Shown piece after piece: positions 8,061 through 16,974 of a stretch of DNA of 46,068 nucleotides (the first letter of the stretch is position 1; each line of letters opens with the position of its first letter). The notes below the pieces were generated by a model. That model saw only the letters and a list, made by a program, of their open reading frames with translations. It searched no databases and was not told the DNA's origin. This DNA comes from Candidatus Mcinerneyibacterium aminivorans. Its GTDB lineage: Bacteria > Macinerneyibacteriota > Macinerneyibacteria > Macinerneyibacteriales > Macinerneyibacteriaceae. The stretch is taken from contig VSIX01000056.1 in assembly GCA_008086245.1 (NCBI GenBank), forward strand, positions 1 to 46,068. The letters are read 5' to 3'. A program made the position numbers and the translations under genes.

Positions 8061-10217
8061 TTAAGAATCATTCTTATTTTTTGTATCAAGTGCCAGAGAT
8101 ATTCTTTCTCTTTTTGAATCTATCTCAAGTACTTTAAAATAATGCCATTCACCTACAGAGAAATAATCTGAAAGATCCTCAACATATTTATCTATAGTTT
8201 GAGATATATGGCATAAACCGTTAACACCAATTCCCAAATCAATGAATAAACCAAAATTAGTTATATTAGTAATTGTACCAGCAATAACCATATTTGTTTT
8301 CAGATCATCAATACTTTCTATTTTATCAGAATACGGTACAGGTTCAAAATCATCTCTGATATCTCTTCCCGGTTTTTTTAATTCCTTTTTTATATCTTCT
8401 ATAGTGTATTCTCCTACATTTTTTTTATATTTATCAAAATCTATCTTTTTAACGATATTTTTGTCCTCTAAAAGCTCTTTTTTAGAAACACAATTTTCTT
8501 TTAATATCTTCTCAACTATCTTATAATTTTCAGGATGTATTGCAGTATTATCTAAAATATTATCCCCATTTCGAATTCGGATAAATCCAGAGCACTGTTT
8601 ATAGGTTTTTGGACCAATACCTTTAACATTTTTCAATTCCTCACGATTTTTTATTTCAGTGTTTTTGTTTCTATAATTTATTATTTTTTCTGCAAGGTTA
8701 TCACTAATTCCCGATACATATGATAAAAGATGTTCGGAAGAGGAGTTAATATCAACGCCAACCCTGTTTACAACCGATGAAACAACCACATTTAGTCTTC
8801 TCTGCAATTCTTTCTGATCAACATCATGCTGGTATTGTCCTATTCCCAGAGATTTCGGGTCAATTTTAACAAATTCACTGAGAGGATCGTGTACTCTTCT
8901 GGCTATACTTATTGCACCTCTAATTGTTACATCCAGGTCGGGAAATTCCTTTACAGCAGTATCCGAAGCAGAGTAAATACTTGCTCCGCTTTCATTCACC
9001 ACAACCATATCAATTTTTTTGGATTTTTGTAGTTTTGATTTTACAGATTTTATTATTTGAACGATATCATTAGATCCCTTACCATTCCCAATTGCTATTA
9101 TATCAATATTATGCTTTTCGATATTATTTAAAAATATTTTTACATTCCCTTCAAATTTAGATTCATTCATTGAATCTATAACAAAATGATCTAAATAATT
9201 TCCTCTTTTATCAATTATGGCAGCTTTAGAACCAGTTCGTAATCCCGGATCAACTCCTATAATATTTTTATCCGAAGCAGGTGGGGATAAAAGCAACGAT
9301 TCAAGATTTTTCTCAAAAACATCTATTGCTGTAGATTCGGCAATTTCTGTATATTTGTTTCTGATTTCATTTTCAAGAGAAGAATGCAGATATCCAAAAT
9401 AAGCCAGCTCAATAGCATCCAGCATCTCCTGATGAAAAATATGTTTTTTATTTTTTATTATTATTTTTTTTATTATATCAATAGCTTCATCTTCATCTAC
9501 TTCCAGGTTAACCTTAATTATCTTCTCATTTTCGGCCCTGTTTATTGCAAGAAGCCTGTGAGATTTAATCGTATTTATCTTTTCTTTATAGTCATAATAA
9601 TCTCTATAGATTCCTTTCTCATCGTTTTCTATCTTTTTTTCTTTTGTAGATATCACTCCAGTTAAATCATAAAGCTTTCTTAATTTTTTTCTTACTTCAT
9701 GATTATCATTGATATAGGAAGCAAGAATATACCGCACCTGTTTAATTATTTCATCTTTCTTAACTATGCTTTCATCTTCATTTTTAAATCTAAATATAGT
9801 CTCATTTTTATTTTTTTCATATTCCTTCTGTCTGTAAATAATTTTGGCAAGGGGTTCAAACCCATTCTCCTTGGCAATTTCAGCTTTTGTTCTTTTTTTG
9901 GGTTTATAGGGAAGATACAAGTCCTCCAGTTCATTTTTTTCATAACAATTCCTGATTTTTTCTTTTAATTTATTTGTTAGCTTCCCCTGATTTTTTATCG
10001 TTTTTAATATATATTTTTTTCTATTTTGAAGTTCTTCATAATATTTTAGTCTTTCAGCAATTTCTCTAATTTCGGTTTCCTGCATATTACCTGTTATTTC
10101 TTTTCTGTATCTAGAAATAAAAGGTATAGTATTGCCGTCTTTTAGCAACCCCGTTGTATTAACTACCTTTTTATTCTCAATATTAAGCTCATCTGATATT
10201 AATTTTTCTATAATCAT
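8061..10217 (-). CDS. tex: Tex-family S1 RNA-binding protein
   Basis: A 718-residue protein, the usual full length for Tex. Order of domains: helical N-terminal Tex region, YqgF/RNase-H-like domain around residues 320-450 (IIGVDPGLRTGSKAAII), helix-hairpin-helix repeats around 490-560 (VGVDINSSSEHLLSYVSG and VKGIGPKTYKQC), and a C-terminal S1 domain near 640-710 (GTITNITNFGLFIDLG). Tex binds RNA and is associated with transcription-coupled processes and stress tolerance; its biochemical role remains only partly known. The start at 10217 has a GGGAGGG ribosome site. Confidence 0.95.
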   Translation of the reverse strand: MIIEKLISDELNIENKKVVNTTGLLKDGNTIPFISRYRKEITGNMQETEIREIAERLKYYEELQNRKKYILKTIKNQGKLTNKLKEKIRNCYEKNELEDLYLPYKPKKRTKAEIAKENGFEPLAKIIYRQKEYEKNKNETIFRFKNEDESIVKKDEIIKQVRYILASYINDNHEVRKKLRKLYDLTGVISTKEKKIENDEKGIYRDYYDYKEKINTIKSHRLLAINRAENEKIIKVNLEVDEDEAIDIIKKIIIKNKKHIFHQEMLDAIELAYFGYLHSSLENEIRNKYTEIAESTAIDVFEKNLESLLLSPPASDKNIIGVDPGLRTGSKAAIIDKRGNYLDHFVIDSMNESKFEGNVKIFLNNIEKHNIDIIAIGNGKGSNDIVQIIKSVKSKLQKSKKIDMVVVNESGASIYSASDTAVKEFPDLDVTIRGAISIARRVHDPLSEFVKIDPKSLGIGQYQHDVDQKELQRRLNVVVSSVVNRVGVDINSSSEHLLSYVSGISDNLAEKIINYRNKNTEIKNREELKNVKGIGPKTYKQCSGFIRIRNGDNILDNTAIHPENYKIVEKILKENCVSKKELLEDKNIVKKIDFDKYKKNVGEYTIEDIKKELKKPGRDIRDDFEPVPYSDKIESIDDLKTNMVIAGTITNITNFGLFIDLGIGVNGLCHISQTIDKYVEDLSDYFSVGEWHYFKVLEIDSKRERISLALDTKNKNDS

Positions 10218-10236
10218 AAAACCCTCCCGGTTGATG

Positions 10237-10264
10237 ATTATATATATATTATTAATTAATTCAA
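10237..10264 (-). promoter_or_regulatory. Candidate sigma-70 promoter for tex
   Basis: Minus-strand TTGAAT (10264-10259), 16-base spacer, TATAAT (10242-10237), about 20 bases before the tex start. Confidence 0.5.
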
Positions 10265-10413
10265 CAGGAACTTGTAAATAATGAGCAAGTGTGTGTTAAA
10301 ATCCATTGTGGAATTTTTAAGAAACAAAACCAGAAAAATTGTTAACTCAATTTTAGACTAAAACATAAGATAGAGTTTTGGTAAAAAGAATTTGAGAATG
10401 TTATAAAAGTGCT

Positions 10414-10465
10414 GCTAGAATATTCCAGTATTCTGCTTCTCTTCAGCTGGAATATGCCTATTAGC
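10414..10465. repeat. Bulged long hairpin
   Basis: ATATTCCAG (10420-10428) pairs with CTGGAATAT (10447-10455), and the flanking GCTA (10414-10417) with TAGC (10462-10465). The 10-base CCTATTAGCA is repeated directly at 10457-10466 and 10488-10497. This may be part of an RNA structure. Confidence 0.4.
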
Positions 10466-10522
10466 AAAAACCAAGTTGGCTTAAACCCCTATTAGCAGGG
10501 CAAAATATTATATATCAATTTA

Positions 10523-10558
10523 GGATATTCAAAAAGTTATTAAATTTTTTGAATATCC
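10523..10558. repeat. Perfect 13-bp hairpin
   Basis: GGATATTCAAAAA (10523-10535) and its exact complement (10546-10558) around a 10-base loop. There is no T run on either side, so it is not a standard terminator. Confidence 0.6.
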
Positions 10559-10660
10559 CGGTTCGAAATTCTCCCAAATATCTATTTTAAATTATATGAT
10601 AAAAAATTATCTTGTTTATTTTTAACACACACTAACACAAACACTAACACGAGAATATAA

Positions 10661-12262
10661 TCAAGGCGCTTCTCTATACCGGGTGTGTTGTTCATAAGAA
10701 TACCCTGCATTTAAAAGCTTTCTGTCTTCTTTTGATTTTGCTATAAAAGTTATACCTATTGGTTCCCCGTTTGGTCTATATCCTGCAGGAACATTAATTG
10801 CAGGATAACCAGCAGGGGCGTATACTCCGGACAAATAATTACTTAATGTTAATATAAAATCAAGATTATTTTCTTCCATTATACTATCCAGCGGTTTTTT
10901 TGAATTTTCAATATTTTTTAAAACATTTCTTCTATTTTCTTTTTCTGTGATTTTATTCTCAACGGATTTTATCAAAAGATCCTGCCCATAATAAGCCCTG
11001 TTTTCTTTATCCTTTTTATTATACTCTACAATTTCGGCAAGGGTCCTAAATTCACTGTACCCTTCCTCTTTTAAATAATCCCCAACTCCCTTTTTAAATT
11101 CATAGTAATAAACACTTCGCATATCAATGTCAAATATGCTTTCATCCAGTTTGATCTCAACCACTTCTGCCCCCATATTTTCCAGATCTTTTACAGCCCT
11201 TTTAATAATTTTTTTATCAGTTTTTCTGTACCAGTTTACAATTTTTTCATTTGTTACAAGACCGATACGTTTATTCTTCAAAAAGTTTTTATCTAAATAA
11301 TTATTTGGATCTTTTTTTTCATAATTTCCTGCAATTTTGGTTTTTGGATCATTACTATCATATCCAACCATCTGTTCAAAAAGTATTGCAGCATCTTTTG
11401 CCCTTTTAGCCATAGGCCCGGCAGTATCCTGAGTATAAGAAATTGGAATAATTCCATCCCTACTTATCAGTCCGGTGGTTGGTTTTAAAGTAACAACAGA
11501 ATTTTGGCTGGCCGGATAAATTAAAGAACCACAGGTTTCAGTACCAACAGCAAGGGGAATCAAATTGGCGGAAACTGCCACAGCAGAACCAGAACTGGAT
11601 CCCCCAACATCAAATTCACCATACGGATTCTGTGTTTGTCCTCCAAGAGCAGAATAACCATTAGAAGAACTACTTGTCATAAAATTAGCCCATTCACTCA
11701 AATTTGCTTTTCCCATTATAATTGCTCCTGCCTTCTTCATGTTTTGAATTAAATGTGCATCATTTTCAGGAGTCAATTTAGATAAAGCCATAGCACCAGC
11801 TGTATTTTTCATATTCTCAACTGCGATATTATCCTTTACTAATACAGGGATACCAAACAACGGTTTTCTCTTTATTTTATCCAAATTCTGTTCCTGCAAA
11901 CGTGCTGTTTTTAGAAGTTCAGGATTCAGAGATATTAATGTGTTTAACTTCCTGTTCCGTTTAAATTTTTTTAAAAAATATAATACGGTCTCTGTAATAG
12001 AAAGCTTTCTTTCGGTATAATATTTTTGAATTTCCCGTATGCTGCTATTTTTAAGCAATATATCAATCTCATTGAACCTTTTGTTTTTTAAATTTTTTAA
12101 AGAATCTTCAAACAATTCAAAATTAGGTTCGATTTTACATTCTGTAGCAACATTATTTTTCTGCTTTTTTATTTGTTTTTCCAGATATGTTAGTTCATTA
12201 TTATTGGAACACCCGTTAAAAACCAGAAAAAAGGTTATAAAAATTAATAAGATTTTTCTCAT
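10661..12262 (-). CDS. Amidase-signature-family lipoprotein
   Basis: A 533-residue amidohydrolase. The N-terminus is a lipoprotein signal with lipobox VFNGC, so the enzyme should be tethered on the outer face of a membrane. Amidase-signature catalytic features are present: Lys in GIPVLVKDNI, the cis-Ser region GGSSSGSAVAV and the nucleophile Ser in GTETCGSLIYPA. Such enzymes hydrolyse amides or peptide amides; the substrate cannot be told. I chose the ATG at 12262, directly after a GGAGA ribosome site and giving a classic lipoprotein signal, over the ATG at 12274 that adds four residues. It overlaps the end of the nitroreductase gene by a few bases, indicating translational coupling. Confidence 0.87.
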   Translation of the reverse strand: MRKILLIFITFFLVFNGCSNNNELTYLEKQIKKQKNNVATECKIEPNFELFEDSLKNLKNKRFNEIDILLKNSSIREIQKYYTERKLSITETVLYFLKKFKRNRKLNTLISLNPELLKTARLQEQNLDKIKRKPLFGIPVLVKDNIAVENMKNTAGAMALSKLTPENDAHLIQNMKKAGAIIMGKANLSEWANFMTSSSSNGYSALGGQTQNPYGEFDVGGSSSGSAVAVSANLIPLAVGTETCGSLIYPASQNSVVTLKPTTGLISRDGIIPISYTQDTAGPMAKRAKDAAILFEQMVGYDSNDPKTKIAGNYEKKDPNNYLDKNFLKNKRIGLVTNEKIVNWYRKTDKKIIKRAVKDLENMGAEVVEIKLDESIFDIDMRSVYYYEFKKGVGDYLKEEGYSEFRTLAEIVEYNKKDKENRAYYGQDLLIKSVENKITEKENRRNVLKNIENSKKPLDSIMEENNLDFILTLSNYLSGVYAPAGYPAINVPAGYRPNGEPIGITFIAKSKEDRKLLNAGYSYEQHTRYREAP

Positions 12263-12263
12263 A

Positions 12264-13037
12264 TCAATCTCCATCTTTATTTTTAAAATTCAAATCAAAT
12301 CCGCATTTTTTCATTTCATTTAAGATTTTTTCAGGGCAGGGATACCACTGCCCCCACTTTCTGGAAATATGTTCTGTCCAGCTGTAATTACTGTAATCAT
12401 ACGTATCTTCTTTATTGCTATTCAAAGAAATTTGTGCATCAAGCTTTTTATAGTAATCCTGCTGCAAATACCCTTCATCCATTTTTTTCATGGCATTTTC
12501 AATCATCTTTTCGCTTAAATCAGGATATTTGTCTTCAAATAATACAAAATTAACTGGATACCTTGGTCTTACTGGAAAATCTTCATCGGGATAACCCATG
12601 ACCAGCCCCACAAGTGGGAAAACTTTATCGGGTAGAGAGTATTCTTTTTTGATTTTGCTGGCTTTATAAGGAACCATTCCCAAAAAGCAGGTTCCCAATC
12701 CCATACTCTCTGCTGCTATTACCATGTTTTGTGCTGCATACGCGGCATCCTGGATGCCAAAAATCAATATAGATAGATCATTGGTCACAGGGTTCCAGCC
12801 TCTTTTTTTCATAATCTTCTTCATCTTATAAAAATCAACACAAATAGTAAAAAGCACCGGCGCTTTAAAAGGAATATCTCCCTTTTTTGTCATTAATATG
12901 CTGTATAATTGTGAAACAAATGGGGCCTGGCGACCGGCTTTAACTATCCTTTCAATCTTATCTTTTTCGATATTTTTATTCTTATAGTTTCTTACTGATC
13001 GATGATTCAAAATTGTTTCTAACACCTTATTTTCCAT
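12264..13037 (-). CDS. Nitroreductase-family FMN protein
   Basis: A 257-residue flavoprotein of the NfsA/FRP-like nitroreductase group. It has the N-terminal FMN-phosphate motif HRSVRNY, the helix with QNMVIAAESMGLGTCFLG, and GLVMGYPDED followed by the PRPRYP segment typical of this branch. NAD(P)H-dependent reduction of quinones, flavins or nitro compounds is expected, but the physiological substrate is unknown. It is the first gene of a two-gene unit with the amidase lipoprotein. AAAGGAAA precedes the start. Confidence 0.88.
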   Translation of the reverse strand: MENKVLETILNHRSVRNYKNKNIEKDKIERIVKAGRQAPFVSQLYSILMTKKGDIPFKAPVLFTICVDFYKMKKIMKKRGWNPVTNDLSILIFGIQDAAYAAQNMVIAAESMGLGTCFLGMVPYKASKIKKEYSLPDKVFPLVGLVMGYPDEDFPVRPRYPVNFVLFEDKYPDLSEKMIENAMKKMDEGYLQQDYYKKLDAQISLNSNKEDTYDYSNYSWTEHISRKWGQWYPCPEKILNEMKKCGFDLNFKNKDGD

Positions 13038-13069
13038 GATTTTCCTTTCGTTAACAGAACTATATTGTT

Positions 13070-13098
13070 ACTATAAATAAAATTGAATTATATTGCAA
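13070..13098 (-). promoter_or_regulatory. Candidate sigma-70 promoter for the nitroreductase-amidase unit
   Basis: Minus-strand TTGCAA (13098-13093), 17-base spacer, TATAGT (13075-13070), about 32 bases before the start. Confidence 0.5.
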
Positions 13099-13210
13099 GT
13101 TAAAATTTTTAAACCACTAATAATAAATTTAATTCTATACCAATCTATGCTTAGCTGAGTAAAATCTATTGCTTTATCACTTTTTATATGTTAGTTTGCG
13201 TCTATAGATT

Positions 13211-13975
13211 ATGGAAATATTAAGAAATACTATTTTTTCAAATATTCATCAATTTATAATTATATCCTCAATAATTTTTTTAAGCCAAATAATTTATTCT
13301 ACCATAGGTTTTGGCTCGGGAATGTTTGCAATTTCAATGCTGGCAATGCTTTATGGAAAAATAGATTTCTTTGTTCCATTTTTCATTCTTGTATGCCTTC
13401 CAACAGAACTGGTGATATCATTTAAAGATCGAGAATATATAAACTTTAAAAAAACTTGGTATTTCATTATTTCTATTTTTCCTCTTTTATTTTTGGGAAG
13501 CTATCTTCTTTCAAATGCTGAAAACATTCTTCTTCTTATTGCACTTGGAGCAGTAATAATTTTATTATCAATTTATCATCTATTTTTTGAAGATATCCTT
13601 AAGCCCGATTTAACTCATCCAATATGGATACCGATTTTTGGTTCTCTGTCCGGTTTGCTTGGAGGCCTATTTGGTATGGCGGGTCCGCCATTAATTTTTT
13701 ATTTTAAAACTAACAACTTTCAAAAAAGGGCATTTCGGGTAGCTCTTATGAGTATTTTTTTAGCCATGACCTTCATGCGAATTACGATGTATACAGGATT
13801 CGGCCTATTTAACTTTCAACTTATTTTAAGCAGTTTAATGGTACTTCCATTCGCATTAGCTGGTCTGTATGTTGGGAGCCTGTTTCACTCAATTATACCT
13901 GAAAAAACATTTAGAAATATAACCTCTGTAGTACTTCTTTTCAGTGGTATTCTTATTATATTAAAAAATATTTAA
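13211..13975 (+). CDS. TauE/SafE-family membrane transporter
   Basis: A 254-residue polytopic membrane protein with about eight hydrophobic segments arranged as two repeats, including STIGFGSGMFA in the first half and GLLGGLFGMAGPPLIF in the second, characteristic of the TauE/SafE (sulfite or organosulfur anion exporter) family. The true substrate is unknown. No Shine-Dalgarno sequence is visible before the ATG, in contrast with most genes here. Its 3' end overlaps the convergent ABC ATPase gene by four bases. Confidence 0.83.
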   Translation: MEILRNTIFSNIHQFIIISSIIFLSQIIYSTIGFGSGMFAISMLAMLYGKIDFFVPFFILVCLPTELVISFKDREYINFKKTWYFIISIFPLLFLGSYLLSNAENILLLIALGAVIILLSIYHLFFEDILKPDLTHPIWIPIFGSLSGLLGGLFGMAGPPLIFYFKTNNFQKRAFRVALMSIFLAMTFMRITMYTGFGLFNFQLILSSLMVLPFALAGLYVGSLFHSIIPEKTFRNITSVVLLFSGILIILKNI

Positions 13976-15048
13976 AGATTTGAACCCATTTCCTTTAATA
14001 TATCTGCCAACCTTATAACACCCAAAAATATATCTTTTGAACATATAAAAGCTACATCTTCCCCAAACTCCATCATTTTGGATAAAATTTCCCTTAAATT
14101 TGAATACTTACCTGCTTTTACGATGTTTGAATAATACTTAATTTTTTCTTCATTATTTTTGTTTTGATATTTAAAATATCCTTTTATTCTTTTTTTATCT
14201 TTTAAAATAATTAAATTTCTTTTATCTTTCTTTAAAAAGGTCTTATCAATTTCATTTTTATTTTTTATTATTTTAAGATACTTTTTATTTGCAAAATCAT
14301 AGGATTTTTTCAATACCAGTCCCTTTAAATTTCTGTCTTCTCCCAGCAGAGATTTCACAAAATTATTTTTAGGATTATTCAGAACTGTTTTTAATTTCCC
14401 ATTCTGAACCAGCATTCCCTTTTTTAAAATTACCAGGTTATCACCTAATTTTATCGCCTCATTTATATCATGGGTAACAAAAACAATTGTTTTTTTTATC
14501 TTTTTTTGAATTTCCATAAAGGATTCATGTAATTTTGTTCTATTAATTGGATCTATGGCTCCAAAAGGTTCATCCATTAATAATATTTCCGGATCCGAAG
14601 CCAGGGCTCTTGCCAGTCCAACCCTCTGCTTTTCTCCACCAGATAATTGATGTGGGTATTTTTGTTTATACTCTGGATTCAATGAAACTAAATCAAGAAG
14701 CTCATCCACCCTTTTCTTAATCTTATCTTTACCCCACTTTAAAAGTTTTGGAACAACTGTAATATTTTCTTCAACATTATAATGTGGAAAAAGACCAATT
14801 TCCTGAATAACATATCCGATATTTCTTCTAAGTGCAACCGGATTATAATCCAATATATTTTTATTATTTATAAATATTTCACCATTACTGGGCTCAACAA
14901 GTCGATTTATCATTCTTAAAGTGGTTGTCTTCCCACATCCCGAGGGCCCAATTATCATTGTTATGCAACCATTACAGATATCAAAATTTAAATTTTTTAC
15001 CGCATAAGTATTATTATATTTCTTGCTGATATTTTTTAGCCTAATCAA
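13972..15048 (-). CDS. Osmoprotectant (betaine/choline type) ABC transporter ATP-binding protein
   Basis: A 358-residue ATPase of the OpuCA/YehX type. Walker A GPSGCGKTT, signature LSGGEKQRVGLARAL and Walker B ILLMDEPFGAID are all intact, followed by the H-loop VTHD. After about residue 240 the C-terminal half is Lys-rich and ends in a CBS-like segment (FGEDVAFICSKDIFLGVIRLADIL), which in OpuA-type proteins senses ionic strength; only part of a CBS pair is visible. The first in-frame TTG (15054) lies one base after GGAGG, too close, so I prefer the TTG at 15048 with six-base spacing. Last gene of the four-gene transporter operon. Confidence 0.88.
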   Translation of the reverse strand: MIRLKNISKKYNNTYAVKNLNFDICNGCITMIIGPSGCGKTTTLRMINRLVEPSNGEIFINNKNILDYNPVALRRNIGYVIQEIGLFPHYNVEENITVVPKLLKWGKDKIKKRVDELLDLVSLNPEYKQKYPHQLSGGEKQRVGLARALASDPEILLMDEPFGAIDPINRTKLHESFMEIQKKIKKTIVFVTHDINEAIKLGDNLVILKKGMLVQNGKLKTVLNNPKNNFVKSLLGEDRNLKGLVLKKSYDFANKKYLKIIKNKNEIDKTFLKKDKRNLIILKDKKRIKGYFKYQNKNNEEKIKYYSNIVKAGKYSNLREILSKMMEFGEDVAFICSKDIFLGVIRLADILKEMGSNL

Positions 15049-15050
15049 AC

Positions 15051-15800
15051 TCAACCTCCATTTATATTCATTTTTTCTTTTTTTGAACTCCTGATAATTA
15101 AACTAAAAAAATAATCGATTATAAAAGCCATAAATGCTGCAACGAGGGCCCCATGCAAAAGATAGGATGAATTTTGATTCACAAGTCCTGCAATAATAGG
15201 TTTTCCAAGCCCCCCGGCTCCGATGGTTGCCCCCACAGTGGCAGTTCCAATATTTATTATTACAGAAGTTCTAATTCCACCGAGAATAATATTTAAGGAG
15301 AGGGGCAGTTCAATTTTATACAAAACCTGAAATTTATTCATCCCTACTCCCTTTGCTGTATCCAGTATCGAATCCGGTATCGATTGAATTCCCGAAACGG
15401 TATTTTCAACAATTGGTAAAATACTATAGACCACCAGAGCCAGTATGGTAGGTTTAAAACCAAATCCCAGGATAGGTACCGAAAGTGCAAGGATAGCCAC
15501 AGGTGGAAATGTTTGGCCGAAGGAGGTTAGCTCATTAACAAGAGGTAAAAACTTTCTCCCAAATTTCCTAGTCACTACCAACCCTATAGTAACTCCTATT
15601 AAAACGGCCAGTAAACTCGAAAGCATTACAAGTTCAAGATGTGAACCCACCAGCGCAACCATAGGCTGCCTATTATATAATATATTTTTTTGATTTGGAA
15701 ACAACCCTCCCAGTAAAAAATTGAAAAATCCGTCATTCGTAATTATGAAAACAAAAAATCCAGTTATAATAAATAAAAATATTACCTTTTTTTTATTCAC
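15051..15800 (-). CDS. Osmoprotectant ABC transporter permease (YehW/OpuCB-like)
   Basis: A 249-residue inner-membrane permease with about six hydrophobic segments and the binding-protein-dependent transport signature around GVGMNKFQVLYKIELPLSLNIILGGIRT, which contacts the ATPase. It ends in the typical GATIGAGGLGKPI region. It starts with GTG at 15800, spaced well from AGGAG, and overlaps the preceding permease gene by eight bases. It forms the channel with the longer permease next to it. Confidence 0.9.
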   Translation of the reverse strand: MNKKKVIFLFIITGFFVFIITNDGFFNFLLGGLFPNQKNILYNRQPMVALVGSHLELVMLSSLLAVLIGVTIGLVVTRKFGRKFLPLVNELTSFGQTFPPVAILALSVPILGFGFKPTILALVVYSILPIVENTVSGIQSIPDSILDTAKGVGMNKFQVLYKIELPLSLNIILGGIRTSVIINIGTATVGATIGAGGLGKPIIAGLVNQNSSYLLHGALVAAFMAFIIDYFFSLIIRSSKKEKMNINGG

Positions 15801-16974
15801 CCTCGCTCCTTTTCAAAGCCTGTGGGGTAAATATTTTTTTTACCATTCTTAATATTATATCAGCTCCCAATGACAGGGCTATAATCGGAATTGCTCCAAG
15901 TATTATTAAATCTGGAGCACCCTGGCCGATACCCTGAAACACAAAAGTTCCCAGTCCGCCTGCACCTATTAGAGCTGCAAGAGTGGTATTGCCTATAGCC
16001 TGTATAGTAGATATCCTCAAACCGGATAAGATAACAGGAACTGATAAAGGTATTTCAATTTTAAAAAATATTTGAATATTGTTCATCCCCATACCGCTTC
16101 CAACTTTTAAAATTGACCGATCAATATTTTTCAACCCCTCATATGTATTTCTTACCATCGGAAGAAGGGCATAAAGAGTTAGACCGATTAAAGCAGGGGT
16201 TCTTCCAATACCTTTAATTCCAATATTCCTCAAAAAGGGATATTTATAGCTTAAAAAAGCAAGTGGAGCTATAAACAATCCAAATAAGGCGAGCCCCGGA
16301 ATTGTCTGAAAGAAACCGACAAAAGATAATACTGCCGGTTTAAATTTCTTTTTTTTATAGGCCAGAACACCCAGAGATACTCCCAGAATTGTTCCCATTA
16401 AAACAGTATAAAAAGCAATACTTAAATGATTAAAAAATTCATAAAGAAATTTATCCTTTCTTATATGAAACTCCTGAATAATAGAAAGATTATCAAAAAA
16501 TCCATTCAATAATAAAATGGAAGTTACAATCAAAAAAAGATTTGGAAAAATGATTTTTTCCCATCTCTTTAAAAAATTTTCTTTTTTTACAGAAAAAATA
16601 ACAATATATGCGGCTAAAAGCATCATCCATGCTCCCCCGCTTAATGAAATTCTCATTAATGAATCTTTTGTAATAAAATTTCTGCTAAAATGGGCCACTC
16701 CCGATAATACTGAAATAAATATAATATTACCTGTAAAAATTGTAATATAGCTGGCAATCTTATTATTTTTAAAAAAGGATAGGAATAAAATCAACAACAA
16801 TTCAAAAAAAACAATAATATTCCACGGGGAAACCTTTAGAATTGAAAGGTTTTCCCCGCTTGACAGTCTATTTTCCCTAACAGTTACATAACCCAAAAAG
16901 AAATACGCAAAGCTACCTATGAAAAATGATAGTAGTAAAATATAATCAATATTCTGGTTAAAATGCTTTTTCAT
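15793..16974 (-). CDS. Osmoprotectant ABC transporter permease with extra N-terminal membrane domain (YehY-like)
   Basis: 393 residues. The C-terminal 210 form a standard permease domain (VGSGMGMNNIQIFFKIEIPLSVP signature and ALIGAGGLGTFVF), while the N-terminal 180 add five or six further transmembrane segments. This long form matches the layout of E. coli YehY (about 385 residues) rather than the shorter OpuCB/OpuCD. Together with the neighbours it gives the YehZYXW/OsmF type of system. The start ATG overlaps the stop of the binding-protein gene (ATGA), so translation is coupled. Confidence 0.88.
   Translation of the reverse strand: MKKHFNQNIDYILLLSFFIGSFAYFFLGYVTVRENRLSSGENLSILKVSPWNIIVFFELLLILFLSFFKNNKIASYITIFTGNIIFISVLSGVAHFSRNFITKDSLMRISLSGGAWMMLLAAYIVIFSVKKENFLKRWEKIIFPNLFLIVTSILLLNGFFDNLSIIQEFHIRKDKFLYEFFNHLSIAFYTVLMGTILGVSLGVLAYKKKKFKPAVLSFVGFFQTIPGLALFGLFIAPLAFLSYKYPFLRNIGIKGIGRTPALIGLTLYALLPMVRNTYEGLKNIDRSILKVGSGMGMNNIQIFFKIEIPLSVPVILSGLRISTIQAIGNTTLAALIGAGGLGTFVFQGIGQGAPDLIILGAIPIIALSLGADIILRMVKKIFTPQALKRSEGE

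Larger units (their letters stand above)
10288..10633. repeat. 14-bp inverted repeats bounding about 346 bases (MITE-like candidate)
   Basis: AGTGTGTGTTAAAA at 10288-10301 is matched exactly by its reverse complement at 10620-10633. The interior is noncoding and rich in secondary structure. No clear target-site duplication is visible outside the repeats, so a transposon origin is unproven. Confidence 0.45.
10218..10660. other. Gene-free island with inverted repeats and hairpins
   Basis: 443 bases without a credible ORF between tex and the amidase gene. It holds the tex promoter, a pair of 14-bp inverted repeats, two good hairpins and a 10-base direct repeat, each listed separately. This could be a MITE-like relic or a structured RNA; no family is recognised. 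Confidence 0.55.
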
